From NCBI GenBank assembly GCA_013695355.1, contig JACDAQ010000026.1, positions 62,001-126,000 on the forward strand: a stretch of 64,000 nt of DNA, in the 5' to 3' direction. Below the pieces are notes generated by a model, which did not search any database, was not told the DNA's origin, and was given only the letters and a program-made list of their open reading frames with translations. This stretch comes from Candidatus Protochlamydia sp. (lineage in GTDB: Bacteria; Chlamydiota; Chlamydiia; Chlamydiales; Parachlamydiaceae). Position numbers and translations under genes: made by a program. The number at the start of each line of letters is the position of its first letter. Position 1 is the first letter of the stretch. Positions 18,319 to 26,891 of this stretch are shown piece after piece.

Positions 18319-19086
18319 TTATTGAATCCGCGTGATAACAAGATGGGCTGAAACGGGTCTTGTGCCGCCGGCAAATGGAGTGATGGTTAAAGCGGTTGAA
18401 TTACCTGCAGGATTGCGTACGGTCAATATGGAATTACTTACGGTTGTTTCCACAAGTGCCATTCCTATGATCTGCGATGTCCCTGTTGCGCGCCCTACCA
18501 CTGTATAAGGCAGTTCCGCCCCATTAAGAGTTAAGATAAGCTGGCCAGCTTCGGTCGCGCTGACCTGAAAAAACACCTGGTATATACCAATCTCAGCTAA
18601 ATTGAAAGAATCAATACTGATGCCGCTGCGAGTTATCAAACCACTTCCGCTGGAGGGACCGTCTTGCGGAAAATCCACATCTCCTCCTACTGCGACAGTC
18701 GTTGCATTATCAGGCGGCATTAAGGCAAAAAAATCTGCAAAATCGATAATTCCACCCAATCCTGATGGCCCAATAGGGCCTGCCGGGCCTGGCTGGCCGA
18801 CAGGGCCTCTAGGCCCCACAATTCCTAAACCACCTTCATTGATAATGCGCTGAAGTTGAGCAGAAAGTTGATTTCGCACTTGCGGCAATAAGAGAATGTT
18901 ATTGTTCAATATGCCTTGAACAATTTGGAGTAAGTCAAAAGAGGAGAGCTTTTGTTTGCAAGTACCGCATCCTGTGCAGCAAATCTTATGCGAGGTCAGT
19001 TCAAAATCGTCGGAAAACCCATTAAATTCGGTAGCTGACAAAGGAAAGGCAAAGGTCAGCATTAAAAGAATTGTGCGCAAAAACAT
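18319..19086 (-). CDS. Secreted collagen-like protein with BclA-type C-terminal domain
   Basis: 255 aa from the ATG at 19084-19086, chosen because AAGGAG precedes it; a TTG six codons upstream is the alternative. In order: a signal peptide (ending near PLSA), a Cys-rich cluster (CCTGCGTC), an amphipathic region, seven Gly-X-Y triplets (GPRGPVGQPGPAGPIGPSG), and a ~135-residue C-terminal domain starting near DFFALMPPDNATT and including IGIYQVFFQVSATEAGQLIL. As I recall, this closely resembles the C1q/TNF-like jelly roll of Bacillus exosporium BclA proteins. Collagen triplets trimerise; surface adhesion is the usual inference. The lateral source is unknown. Confidence 0.8.
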   Translation of the reverse strand: MFLRTILLMLTFAFPLSATEFNGFSDDFELTSHKICCTGCGTCKQKLSSFDLLQIVQGILNNNILLLPQVRNQLSAQLQRIINEGGLGIVGPRGPVGQPGPAGPIGPSGLGGIIDFADFFALMPPDNATTVAVGGDVDFPQDGPSSGSGLITRSGISIDSFNLAEIGIYQVFFQVSATEAGQLILTLNGAELPYTVVGRATGTSQIIGMALVETTVSNSILTVRNPAGNSTALTITPFAGGTRPVSAHLVITRIQ

Positions 19087-19203
19087 AGATCTCCTTGGGA
19101 GCAATTTTTAACCTGTTAATTACAAAAAATATTTTCTTATAAAAATAAATTTATTTTAAGTAAAGAGGAAATCGCTATGAAAAAAGGAAATCGCATTAAA
19201 TAA

Positions 19204-21411
19204 TTATTGGCGGTGCTGGTTGATCAGTTCATACAGCTCGGTTCCAGAAAAGGCGCGCACGCCTACATCACGAAGCCATGCCGACATTCCATACCCCCAG
19301 CGCGTCCGGCTGCTTTTGGTATAAAAAATATCGAGTGGCATTGAGAAATAGAGGCCCCTGTCATGGTAGGTATTTCCATTGACCTTATCATTTCCATTGG
19401 TGTAGGTATACCAGAAACCAATTTTTAAGCCGCTAGGAAAATAACGGGAAACTTCTGAACGAACCCCGAAATCATCCGCTAAAAACTTTCCACCGCTAAG
19501 TTTGAATTCTAATGAAGTGCATTTCCAGTCATAATATAAATTAATAAAATATTGCGAGCCTATAAATTTAACATACTGCGGTTCAAATCCATGCAGCTTT
19601 CTTACCCTGTTGGTAAAGCCGATCCCTTGAGGGGTCCGTTTTTTGAGAATGGCAAAATCCATACCAACGGCCCACGCTGAATTCACTGGGTAATAAAGCC
19701 ATTCCGCCCCTACCCCTCCATATTCCAACTCAAGCAGCCCTAAAGAAATACGTGTGTACCAGCCTTTGCCCCAATTCCAAATTTTTTCAATATACGCCTC
19801 ATCTACTGTAATGGATTTCTGCTGAAAGTAGTTCACAATATCGGTGCGCACGTTGATCAATTGGGAGGGATTGAGACGGTCTACACTTTGGATGTCATGT
19901 AAATTAGAAAGAAAGAAATATCCAAATTTAACGGAGTAATAAAAGCTATCCTGAACAAAGCCATTCACGGCTAAAGTTAGCCCTAAAGCATATTTGAATT
20001 TACCGCGCGAACTGCCGAAAAGGGTGTGGGTCTTAGGCAGCAGCTCAATATTGAATAGCTCTTTTTTTCGATAAAATAAAGTTTTGGTATCAAAAGGATC
20101 GGGGTAGCTGACTTCTCTCATTGGGGTGAGGATATCGAGGGCATAGCGGCCGATGGCCTGTATTTGAAACATCCTTACATACTGCATATCATAATGATAT
20201 TCTTGAATGGGCACTGGAACGGCATCAATGACTAAAATTACTTTGTCAATATCAGCAGGGATAAGCGCGCCTAAAAGAGCATTAAAACGGTCTCTTAGGA
20301 TCTTTTGATCGCGGTAGACTATATTGATAATTTTGAGGCGTAGAATTTTGGAACAGTCTTTATGGCTTAGCCAGGCCCCTATAAGCTCGAAACCCTGTTC
20401 GTACATGGCGAAAGTTAAGTCCTGGATCATCACATCTTCAGGCCTTAATGCACCCAATTCCTGGGTATTGACCGGTGCTTTGTAGGGGAGAGGGTCTGAA
20501 ATTTTTGGGATCATGCCCTTGGTTGATCCAAAATTGAAGTAGGAAGAGGCGCTAAAGGCCACGGCATCGCCTCGCACGTAAGAGAGGGATAGATCGATCG
20601 AATCCCAAAGGCGGTATTTAATCCCGATATTTAGGGGCGTATTTTTTATGCGCCCTTTTGGATGCCGTTCAAATTTCTCATCTTTATAGGGAATCGCATC
20701 ATACTCCAACACAAAAGCCAAATTTTCGAGGTAGGAGTAGCCATTATTTCTGAAAGGAAACCAGGTCATCCCTCCGAACCATTTATGGATACGTTTTAGC
20801 CCGTAACCTAGGCTTACTTCAAGATTGCTCTTTAAAAAAACCTTCGTCATTACAATATAATAGGCTTCAAAGGCTTGTGTTCCCGTAAAATCTTCCATTC
20901 CGATGGCGATGCCAGGAAGACGATAATTACTAGCCTCAGGAGTGAAAAGGGAAAGTTTTATATTGGCGCCTTTATCAGAAAAATCTCCAAAGCCTAAAGG
21001 CGTTAAAACAGGATCATCGACACCCCTAAAAACCCTGTAATTTCCGGAAACTTCGAGAAAATCAACCAATTGAATGCGCAAATTATACGTATAATACGGT
21101 GGCACCCATGAATATCCAGCTGCAATTTCCCCTTCAGTGCCCATGCGGGCGGAAGGCATGTTGATATACCCTCCTTGCAACAAATGATTATAGGTGACGG
21201 GAAGGCGTTCATTCCGCTTATTATTCCAGTAATTGACAGTCAGTAAGTCCTGCATTAAATTAGACTGGGGGTCATCGCAAAACTCTGCGTAAGCAGGAAG
21301 CCCTAACGAAAAAGCAATAATGCTTCCGAAAAAGAAAAGTGTATTTCGAAGCTGGAACATAGGAAATGTAAATTGCCTGAGTGCAAAAAAAGGTGAAGAA
21401 ATAACAAGCAT
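19204..21411 (-). CDS. YjbH-like outer membrane protein
   Basis: 735 aa. The N-terminal motif GYINMPSARMGTEGEIAAGY, followed by YNLRIQLVDFLEVSGNYRVF and a DKGANIKLSLF stretch, marks the YjbH family. These large barrels are linked to exopolysaccharide export. A second start, ATG at 21358-21360, would give a cleaner signal peptide (FQLRNTLFFFGSIIAFSLG, cleavage after AYA); neither start has an obvious Shine-Dalgarno. It leads a minus-strand run of three surface genes. No other polysaccharide genes lie beside it. Confidence 0.75.
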   Translation of the reverse strand: MLVISSPFFALRQFTFPMFQLRNTLFFFGSIIAFSLGLPAYAEFCDDPQSNLMQDLLTVNYWNNKRNERLPVTYNHLLQGGYINMPSARMGTEGEIAAGYSWVPPYYTYNLRIQLVDFLEVSGNYRVFRGVDDPVLTPLGFGDFSDKGANIKLSLFTPEASNYRLPGIAIGMEDFTGTQAFEAYYIVMTKVFLKSNLEVSLGYGLKRIHKWFGGMTWFPFRNNGYSYLENLAFVLEYDAIPYKDEKFERHPKGRIKNTPLNIGIKYRLWDSIDLSLSYVRGDAVAFSASSYFNFGSTKGMIPKISDPLPYKAPVNTQELGALRPEDVMIQDLTFAMYEQGFELIGAWLSHKDCSKILRLKIINIVYRDQKILRDRFNALLGALIPADIDKVILVIDAVPVPIQEYHYDMQYVRMFQIQAIGRYALDILTPMREVSYPDPFDTKTLFYRKKELFNIELLPKTHTLFGSSRGKFKYALGLTLAVNGFVQDSFYYSVKFGYFFLSNLHDIQSVDRLNPSQLINVRTDIVNYFQQKSITVDEAYIEKIWNWGKGWYTRISLGLLELEYGGVGAEWLYYPVNSAWAVGMDFAILKKRTPQGIGFTNRVRKLHGFEPQYVKFIGSQYFINLYYDWKCTSLEFKLSGGKFLADDFGVRSEVSRYFPSGLKIGFWYTYTNGNDKVNGNTYHDRGLYFSMPLDIFYTKSSRTRWGYGMSAWLRDVGVRAFSGTELYELINQHRQ

Positions 21412-21465
21412 TCAAAAAAGAAAAAGAATACGATTGGATTTCCTTAAAAGCAAGGATTAAAAAAA

Positions 21466-21480
21466 ATTAATTAACTAATT
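21466..21480. promoter_or_regulatory. Possible TrpR operator
   Basis: ATTAATTAACTAATT is a near-palindrome resembling the trp operator core CTAGTTAACTAG, 41 bases before trpR. It could mediate autoregulation. The match is to a low-complexity AT sequence, so chance is possible. Confidence 0.25.
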
Positions 21481-21521
21481 TTTATTTTTATTCCCTTATG
21501 TAGTTAAAATAGGATTCAAAA

Positions 21522-21809
21522 ATGAAAAGCACATTGGAAGAACAAGGATGGCAGGGCTTTCTTGAACTCTGTTCAAAGACAGAATCGCCTGAGGACTTGG
21601 ACCGCTTATTATGTCTTTTTCTAACCATCGAGGAAAGGGCCGCACTGGCGGCGCGCTTTCTTGTCATTTCAGAGCTTGTCAAAGGCAAACTGACCCAGCG
21701 GGAAATTGCAGAGAGTTGCAAGGCTAGCATTGGGCAAATCACCCGCGGGTCTAATGCATTAAAAATCATCGATGCTCAATTAAAACAATTCTTAAAAAAT
21801 AATCTATAA
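21522..21809 (+). CDS. trpR: Trp operon repressor
   Basis: 95 aa, usual length for TrpR, a small helical dimer that binds operators when loaded with tryptophan. The family core is clear: FLTIEERAALAARFLVISEL, then the helix-turn-helix with LTQREIAESCKASIGQITRGSNALK. No trp biosynthesis or transport gene is in the window, so the targets are elsewhere or the gene itself. A possible operator lies upstream. Confidence 0.93.
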   Translation: MKSTLEEQGWQGFLELCSKTESPEDLDRLLCLFLTIEERAALAARFLVISELVKGKLTQREIAESCKASIGQITRGSNALKIIDAQLKQFLKNNL

Positions 21810-21987
21810 TCTTAACGCTAAGATTCGATTTCTTTTAAATTAAGATTATATAAATAACGCTTTCTAGTTTGACTTGGTAAAGTTTGATGATGTATCATAT
21901 TATTTAAGCTTTAGTGTTTTTAGTTTAATTTTAATAAAAAAAATCCTTTCTTTCGTATTAGTTGGGAAGGTTAAAATAGGTATTCTA

Positions 21988-23337
21988 ATGAATCATATTT
22001 CGAGTGATTACCATGGAATTTCAGAGTTATGCGTCATAGCTCAAAATGAAGGAATAGAGAAGCCTAAAGGCAATCGTTCCCTTTCTGATATTAATAAAGA
22101 ATATTTGACCAAAAGAGCGAATGAGATCGCTCAAAAATTAATGAACGGCGGAGACGAATTACAGGGCCCGGGGTTACTAGCAAAATTTGCGGGAAATAAT
22201 CTCGATAAGGGTGCGACCCAATTAGGGGTATATACTGGCAATACGCTTGGTTTGACCTATGGTGCTGAAGTTTCAAACCATGCCGTTGGCTTTGTTGTTC
22301 GGAAAGTTATGGGAACCATGAACGGAAAAATGCTTGATTTGGCCATAGGGGCAGCTCAAATAGCAGTTACACCAAAGGTATTACCTTTTTTGACTGCATT
22401 CTCAGCAGCAACCGGTGGGATAGCACTCCCTGTGGCAGTAGGTCTGGTAAGCGCTCTTTATAACCGCTTATTATCATCTGGTAAGTATACCCTGGAAACA
22501 CTCCCATCTCCCGATCAATTGATCAGGTATGATAATGAACAAAAATGTTTTTTTGATGCCTTAGGTGAAGAACTGGGTGAGCAAGAATTAAAGGATTTGC
22601 AGGTTTTAGTTTTAGAATATGATTTGATCTGCAAAATCCTTGCCTCGAATAAAGATGATGTGGCAAATGTGATGCTGGATGCTTTGGATTTTAATTCCGC
22701 TGAATTTAAAGATCTTAAGAACTATGAAAAAGAAGCTCTTGAGAAGGAAATTAAGACCACCACCAAACGGTTGCAGGAAAATAACCGGTATGCGCGCGGC
22801 GAAGGGATACTTCCGGGCATTAATCAATTGGCCAGGAATTTTATTCCTCTTGTTAATAGCCAAAAAGTTGAAGCAGATCAAAGAATGCATGCAGAAGAGC
22901 AAAAAATGCAATCATTGGCTCTCTCATTGAAAAAAATATCTGCCAAGATGGGCGTTCCTTCAGATGCCGACCAATATTGTTTTGATGAAGTAAGCAAGAG
23001 CTTCTTTGTTCCTTCCAATAGCCTGGTTCGCTGGTGGTATAGTCAGAGCGCGGCTGTGACTGCTGAAAAAGTCTCTGCGGTGATGAAAGCTGAGCTGTTG
23101 GCCCATTGCGATGAAATTGACAGCATGGCTGATCAAATAAATGAAGTCACAAAAGATGGTTTGGATACATACAGGGAACAAATTGCTGTATTAACAGATG
23201 GTTTTTGCTCAATGCACAAAATCACTGCTAAATCTGCTGACAGCGAGAAATTGATTCAGGCAGTAGAGGATTTGTTCATTGAAACAAAAACGCGCCTTGA
23301 TGAAATTGAAGCAAAATTAGCTGCCAAGATCATGTAG
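21988..23337 (+). CDS. Hypothetical Inc-like protein with coiled coil
   Basis: 449 aa from the ATG at 21988; a TTG at 21874 would extend it, but the added sequence is less protein-like. One strongly hydrophobic bilobed region (IGAAQIAVTPKVLPFLTAFS, then GGIALPVAVGLVSALY) lies about 120-160 residues in. Before it is a Gly-rich region and after it long charged helices (EEQKMQSLALSLKKISAK). This resembles chlamydial inclusion membrane or effector proteins; no named family. A strong terminator follows. Confidence 0.6.
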   Translation: MNHISSDYHGISELCVIAQNEGIEKPKGNRSLSDINKEYLTKRANEIAQKLMNGGDELQGPGLLAKFAGNNLDKGATQLGVYTGNTLGLTYGAEVSNHAVGFVVRKVMGTMNGKMLDLAIGAAQIAVTPKVLPFLTAFSAATGGIALPVAVGLVSALYNRLLSSGKYTLETLPSPDQLIRYDNEQKCFFDALGEELGEQELKDLQVLVLEYDLICKILASNKDDVANVMLDALDFNSAEFKDLKNYEKEALEKEIKTTTKRLQENNRYARGEGILPGINQLARNFIPLVNSQKVEADQRMHAEEQKMQSLALSLKKISAKMGVPSDADQYCFDEVSKSFFVPSNSLVRWWYSQSAAVTAEKVSAVMKAELLAHCDEIDSMADQINEVTKDGLDTYREQIAVLTDGFCSMHKITAKSADSEKLIQAVEDLFIETKTRLDEIEAKLAAKIM

Positions 23338-23342
23338 ATCAT

Positions 23343-23378
23343 AAAGAAGGATCGAACTCCGATCCTTCTTTTTTTTTT
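23343..23378 (+). terminator. Rho-independent terminator
   Basis: A 12-bp stem, AAAGAAGGATCG with its complement, a 5-base loop AACTC, then a run of T to 23378. Textbook form, six bases after the stop of the preceding gene. Confidence 0.93.
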
Positions 23379-23482
23379 AATTTGCAGTCTTTATTTTTAA
23401 CTCGACTCTGAAAACCTTCCAAATTATAATCCTTTGCCGGTTGGCTGAATTATTTGTGTTAATTTGAAAGGAAGTAGTTTGT

Positions 23483-24139
23483 ATGAAGAACCTGATTCAA
23501 GGCATTGTTGACTTTAGAAAAAATTTGACCGAAGAATACCGCACCCTTTTTGCTAAACTTGCCCTTGGACAAAAACCAGATGCCTTATTTATCGCCTGTT
23601 CGGATAGCCGGGTCGTTCCTAACCTCTTTGCCTCCACAAATCCTGGCGATCTATTCGTTTTAAGAAATATCGGTAATTTAATTCCTCCTTTTTCTTCATC
23701 CGGCCAGGATGATAGCGCCCTAGCGGTCATGGAATTTGCTGTTTTTTCCCTTAATGTGGCTGATATTATTGTATGCGGGCATTCTGAATGCGGCGCTATG
23801 CAGGCCCTTGCTGATGGGGTGAACAATTGTTCATGTCCTCATTTTCATTCCTGGTTAAAATTAGGGGAGGAATCCTTTAATAGAGTCAAAAATGGTTTTA
23901 GCCTTGACCCATCCCTTAAAATTTACAATCAAATTTCCCAGGTGAATGTGCTGCAGCAGATGGAGCATCTCAAAAGCCATCCTTTTATCCGCAGCAGGAT
24001 GGAAAAAAATCAACTCCGCCTGCATGGCTGGTGGTTCGATATTGCAAAGGCGGATGTCTATTGCTTCGAGCCTACTGTCGACCAATTTATTCTTATAGAC
24101 GAAGCGGAGTCCAAGCTCATTTTAGAACGGTTGTCGTAA
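23483..24139 (+). CDS. can: Beta-class carbonic anhydrase
   Basis: Interconverts CO2 and bicarbonate. 218 aa. The zinc ligands are visible: Cys39 and the Asp41-Arg43 dyad in ACSDSRV, and His/Cys in VCGHSECGAM. LRNIGN and the WLKLGEESF region also fit the family. Its start has GGAAG upstream. Monocistronic between a terminator and hemF. Confidence 0.95.
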   Translation: MKNLIQGIVDFRKNLTEEYRTLFAKLALGQKPDALFIACSDSRVVPNLFASTNPGDLFVLRNIGNLIPPFSSSGQDDSALAVMEFAVFSLNVADIIVCGHSECGAMQALADGVNNCSCPHFHSWLKLGEESFNRVKNGFSLDPSLKIYNQISQVNVLQQMEHLKSHPFIRSRMEKNQLRLHGWWFDIAKADVYCFEPTVDQFILIDEAESKLILERLS

Positions 24140-24254
24140 TCGCCAATTTCAATTCGATAAATTTTAGCTGTAAATAGGGTAAGTTTTTTTTTCTGGTTCT
24201 AAAAGATCAACCTTTCTACAATTTAAGTCTAAATTATCAACCGATGGCCTCACT

Positions 24255-25055
24255 ATGTCTTTCCCCCATCCTTCCCGCTTATACCTGATTTCTTTTTTGA
24301 AAAGCTTAAGGGAAGAAATTATATCCACTTTTGAGAAGCTGGAAGGGGAGACGCCCTTTGAAAGAAAACAATGGAACTACAGGGAAGAGGGGGGTGGTGA
24401 AATGGCTGTTTTAAGAGGAGAAATTTTTGAAAAAGCGGCTGTCAATTGGTCTGGCGTGGGAGGGTCCTCTTTTCCGATGAAAGAGGAGCAAGGCCCTTTT
24501 TTTGCTACAGGGATCAGCCTGATCACCCACATGAAAAATCCCCATGCTCCCACGGCCCATTTTAATATTCGTTTTATAGAGACCGAAAATAAATATTGGT
24601 TTGGAGGAGGGTATGATCTCACGCCGATGGGTTTCCCGTATGACGAAGATACAGCCCATTTTCATGCTACAGCAAAAAAATGTTTGGACCCGTTTGGTCC
24701 CGATCTCTATCCCTTATTTTCCAGCCAGGCACGGGAATATTTCTACATCCCGCATCGAAAGAAAGAGAGGGGCGTCGGAGGTTTGTTCTTCGATCATTTT
24801 AATTCAGGTAATTTTGAGTCTGACAGGAAGATTTGGGAAGGTGTAGGGAATTCCTTTATTGAATCGATCATGCCCATCTATTTGAAACGGGTCCATCAAG
24901 CTTTCACAGCTGAGGAACGGGAGCGGCAACTGGAAATGAGGGCCCATTATGCTGAATTCAATCTAGTCTATGATCGGGGGACGAAATTCGGATTTCAGTC
25001 CGGAGGTAATCCCGAAGCGATTCTTTGTTCGATGCCACCTCTGGCAAAATGGTAA
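24255..25055 (+). CDS. hemF: Oxygen-dependent coproporphyrinogen III oxidase
   Basis: Converts coproporphyrinogen III to protoporphyrinogen IX with O2, a late haem step. 266 aa, somewhat shorter than the E. coli enzyme. Signatures: RGEIFEKAAVNWSGV, HFNIRFIE, WFGGGYDLTP, GVGGLFFDHF and the C-terminal RGTKFGFQSGGNPEAIL with MPPLAKW. The outer-membrane gene follows within 30 bases and may be co-transcribed. Confidence 0.95.
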   Translation: MSFPHPSRLYLISFLKSLREEIISTFEKLEGETPFERKQWNYREEGGGEMAVLRGEIFEKAAVNWSGVGGSSFPMKEEQGPFFATGISLITHMKNPHAPTAHFNIRFIETENKYWFGGGYDLTPMGFPYDEDTAHFHATAKKCLDPFGPDLYPLFSSQAREYFYIPHRKKERGVGGLFFDHFNSGNFESDRKIWEGVGNSFIESIMPIYLKRVHQAFTAEERERQLEMRAHYAEFNLVYDRGTKFGFQSGGNPEAILCSMPPLAKW

Positions 25056-25083
25056 AAAAATAAAAATAAAATATAGGAAATTT

Positions 25084-25767
25084 ATGATTGCAAAAGCATC
25101 TTTTATACTTTTTTCATCTGCGGCTTTGCTTTTAACCTCTTTTTTGACGGCAGAAATAAAGGGCAAGGTAGACATTGGACCGGCTTATCTTTCCGTAGAT
25201 ATTCTAGAGTCGGGAAAAACTGAACAAACCTTATCAATGGGGGCTGTGAAAGGAGATGCGACCGTTATGGTTTGGAAAGGCTTTTGCATCAAGTCAGGTT
25301 TTCTTTTAGGGCAAGGGAATTACAAAAGTCAAATTGCGGCCTTCACAGTTGGAGCAGGTCAATTTATCCCTGTAACCGATACTTTTTCATTGCTGCCAAG
25401 CATTGGGGTCACTTTTACCTATTTACATACCCACATTGATTTTGTAGAACTGGGGATTTATCAATTGAAAGAAAGGTTCCGCTCATCCAGCCCCTTTGTG
25501 GCGCTCGAGTTTTCCTATCAATTTTGCGAAAAATGGACTTTAATTGGAATGTACCAATATGCATGGAGCCAAACCCATACCAAGATTAAACCTTTTGTTT
25601 CAGATGACAGCCATTCACAGGGGCCTAACTATTCTTTAGGGCTTGATTATAGCCTAAATAAGAATTGGTCCATCACTTTAGGCGCCGGTTATAATATTAC
25701 TTTGTCCAAAGAAAAACATGGCTTAAGAGGCAAGGGAGCAAAATTAGGAGTTGCTTATTATTTCTAA
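25084..25767 (+). CDS. Small outer membrane beta-barrel protein
   Basis: 227 aa from the ATG at 25084 (AGGAAA upstream). The first ~22 residues form a signal peptide. The rest is amphipathic strands in an 8-10 strand pattern (GPAYLSVDIL, LLPSIGVTFTYLHTH, WSITLGAGYNITL) ending in AYYF, with the terminal Phe used for barrel assembly. Resembles OmpW/OprG or surface-antigen-like small barrels in general; no specific family assigned. Confidence 0.65.
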   Translation: MIAKASFILFSSAALLLTSFLTAEIKGKVDIGPAYLSVDILESGKTEQTLSMGAVKGDATVMVWKGFCIKSGFLLGQGNYKSQIAAFTVGAGQFIPVTDTFSLLPSIGVTFTYLHTHIDFVELGIYQLKERFRSSSPFVALEFSYQFCEKWTLIGMYQYAWSQTHTKIKPFVSDDSHSQGPNYSLGLDYSLNKNWSITLGAGYNITLSKEKHGLRGKGAKLGVAYYF

Positions 25768-25794
25768 ATAAAAAAATCCGGAGTTATTGAAAAA

Positions 25795-26652
25795 ATGAAA
25801 AGATACGTTAAAGCTTTGACAAGCCGTTTGAAGGTTTTAGTGAACAGATGGAAGGAGGCTTTCAACATATTTGCTAACCGGAAAGGTCCTTTAGAACAAT
25901 ATATGATTAGTGCTCCTACGGGCCAGAATGCCATTGATCTTTTTCCCGGCGAATGGGTTTCCAAGTTCCCTGTGGAAGACCTGTTGGCCGGCAAAGCAGC
26001 CCTTTTCGATGATGTTAAAATTTCATGGGGGATAGATCAATTAGGAGGTTTGAATAAAAAAACAGTTTTGGAATTAGGCCCTTTGGAAGGAGGGCATTCT
26101 TATATGCTGCAAAAAGAGGGCGCTTCCAAAGTGATTTCCGTTGAAGCAAACCCGCGCGCCTACCTTAAATGTCTAATCACAAAAGAAATTATGCATTTAA
26201 ACAAGGTTAGTTTTCTTTGTGGAGATTTTATGGAATATTTGAAGCAATCTAAAGAAGCATTCGATGTTTGTATTGCATCAGGAGTGCTATATCACATGAA
26301 AAAACCAGTTGAACTTTTAGATCTAATGTCCCAAAGAGCATCAAAAATCTTTTTATGGACTCATTATTATGATGCAGAACTTTGCAACCAGAACCCCTAT
26401 TTAAAGCCTCGATTTTCCCATTCTACGCAGGAATCTTATAAAGGTTTGCGTTTCCAGCACCATGTTCATTCCTATAAAACAACCTCATGGAAAATGTTTT
26501 ACGGCGGACCTTCTTCAACAAGTCACTGGATGAAGCGGGACGATATATTAGAAGCCTGCAAATATTTTGGTTTTAAAAATATACATATCAGCCATGAGGA
26601 ACCTAGGCATTGCCATGGGCCTTGCTTTGCATTGGCTGCAAGCAAGGATTAA
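25795..26652 (+). CDS. Class I SAM-dependent methyltransferase
   Basis: 285 aa. The Rossmann-type SAM site is clear: motif I VLELGPLEGGHSYML, the acidic end of strand 2 in VISVEANP, and FDVCIASGVLYHM as motif IV. An N-terminal helical extension and a His-rich C-terminus (HVHSYKTTSW, RHCHGPCFAL) are present. The acceptor is unknown. It is 27 bases after the barrel gene, and a MITE starts immediately after its stop. Confidence 0.85.
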   Translation: MKRYVKALTSRLKVLVNRWKEAFNIFANRKGPLEQYMISAPTGQNAIDLFPGEWVSKFPVEDLLAGKAALFDDVKISWGIDQLGGLNKKTVLELGPLEGGHSYMLQKEGASKVISVEANPRAYLKCLITKEIMHLNKVSFLCGDFMEYLKQSKEAFDVCIASGVLYHMKKPVELLDLMSQRASKIFLWTHYYDAELCNQNPYLKPRFSHSTQESYKGLRFQHHVHSYKTTSWKMFYGGPSSTSHWMKRDDILEACKYFGFKNIHISHEEPRHCHGPCFALAASKD

Positions 26653-26653
26653 A

Positions 26654-26813
26654 AACTTGAGTTTTTTGTTTCTCTCCTCGATATTAAGGGAGCCTCACGC
26701 CCTATCTTCACCCTCTCTTCAAGCATATCGATTTGATATTCTTTACAGAGAAAAAGGTCGAATCTAAGGCACGATACCCCTTACTTTAATGAAATGAATC
26801 CAAAACTCAGGTT
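26654..26813. mobile_element. MITE, IS982-type ends (copy A)
   Basis: A 160-base near-palindrome. The right end reads CCAAAACTCAGGTT and the left AACTTGAGTT. Its inner sequences (CTCTCCTC, CGCCCTATCTTC, ATCGAT, AATCTAAGGCACGATA) match the copy at 52493-52657 along its whole length. No coding capacity. The terminal CCAAACTCAGGTT also ends the IS982 transposase remnant at 35960. Confidence 0.85.
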
Positions 26814-26891
26814 AAAAAAACGGTGCCTTGCTCATCCTGCTAATCATTTCTGTATGGCAAGCAGTGCTGAAGACAATTGTCTCCTTTGGCT

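Noticed and set aside
21488..21769. 93-residue minus-strand ORF opposite trpR
   Set aside because: Antisense shadow of a clear TrpR gene.
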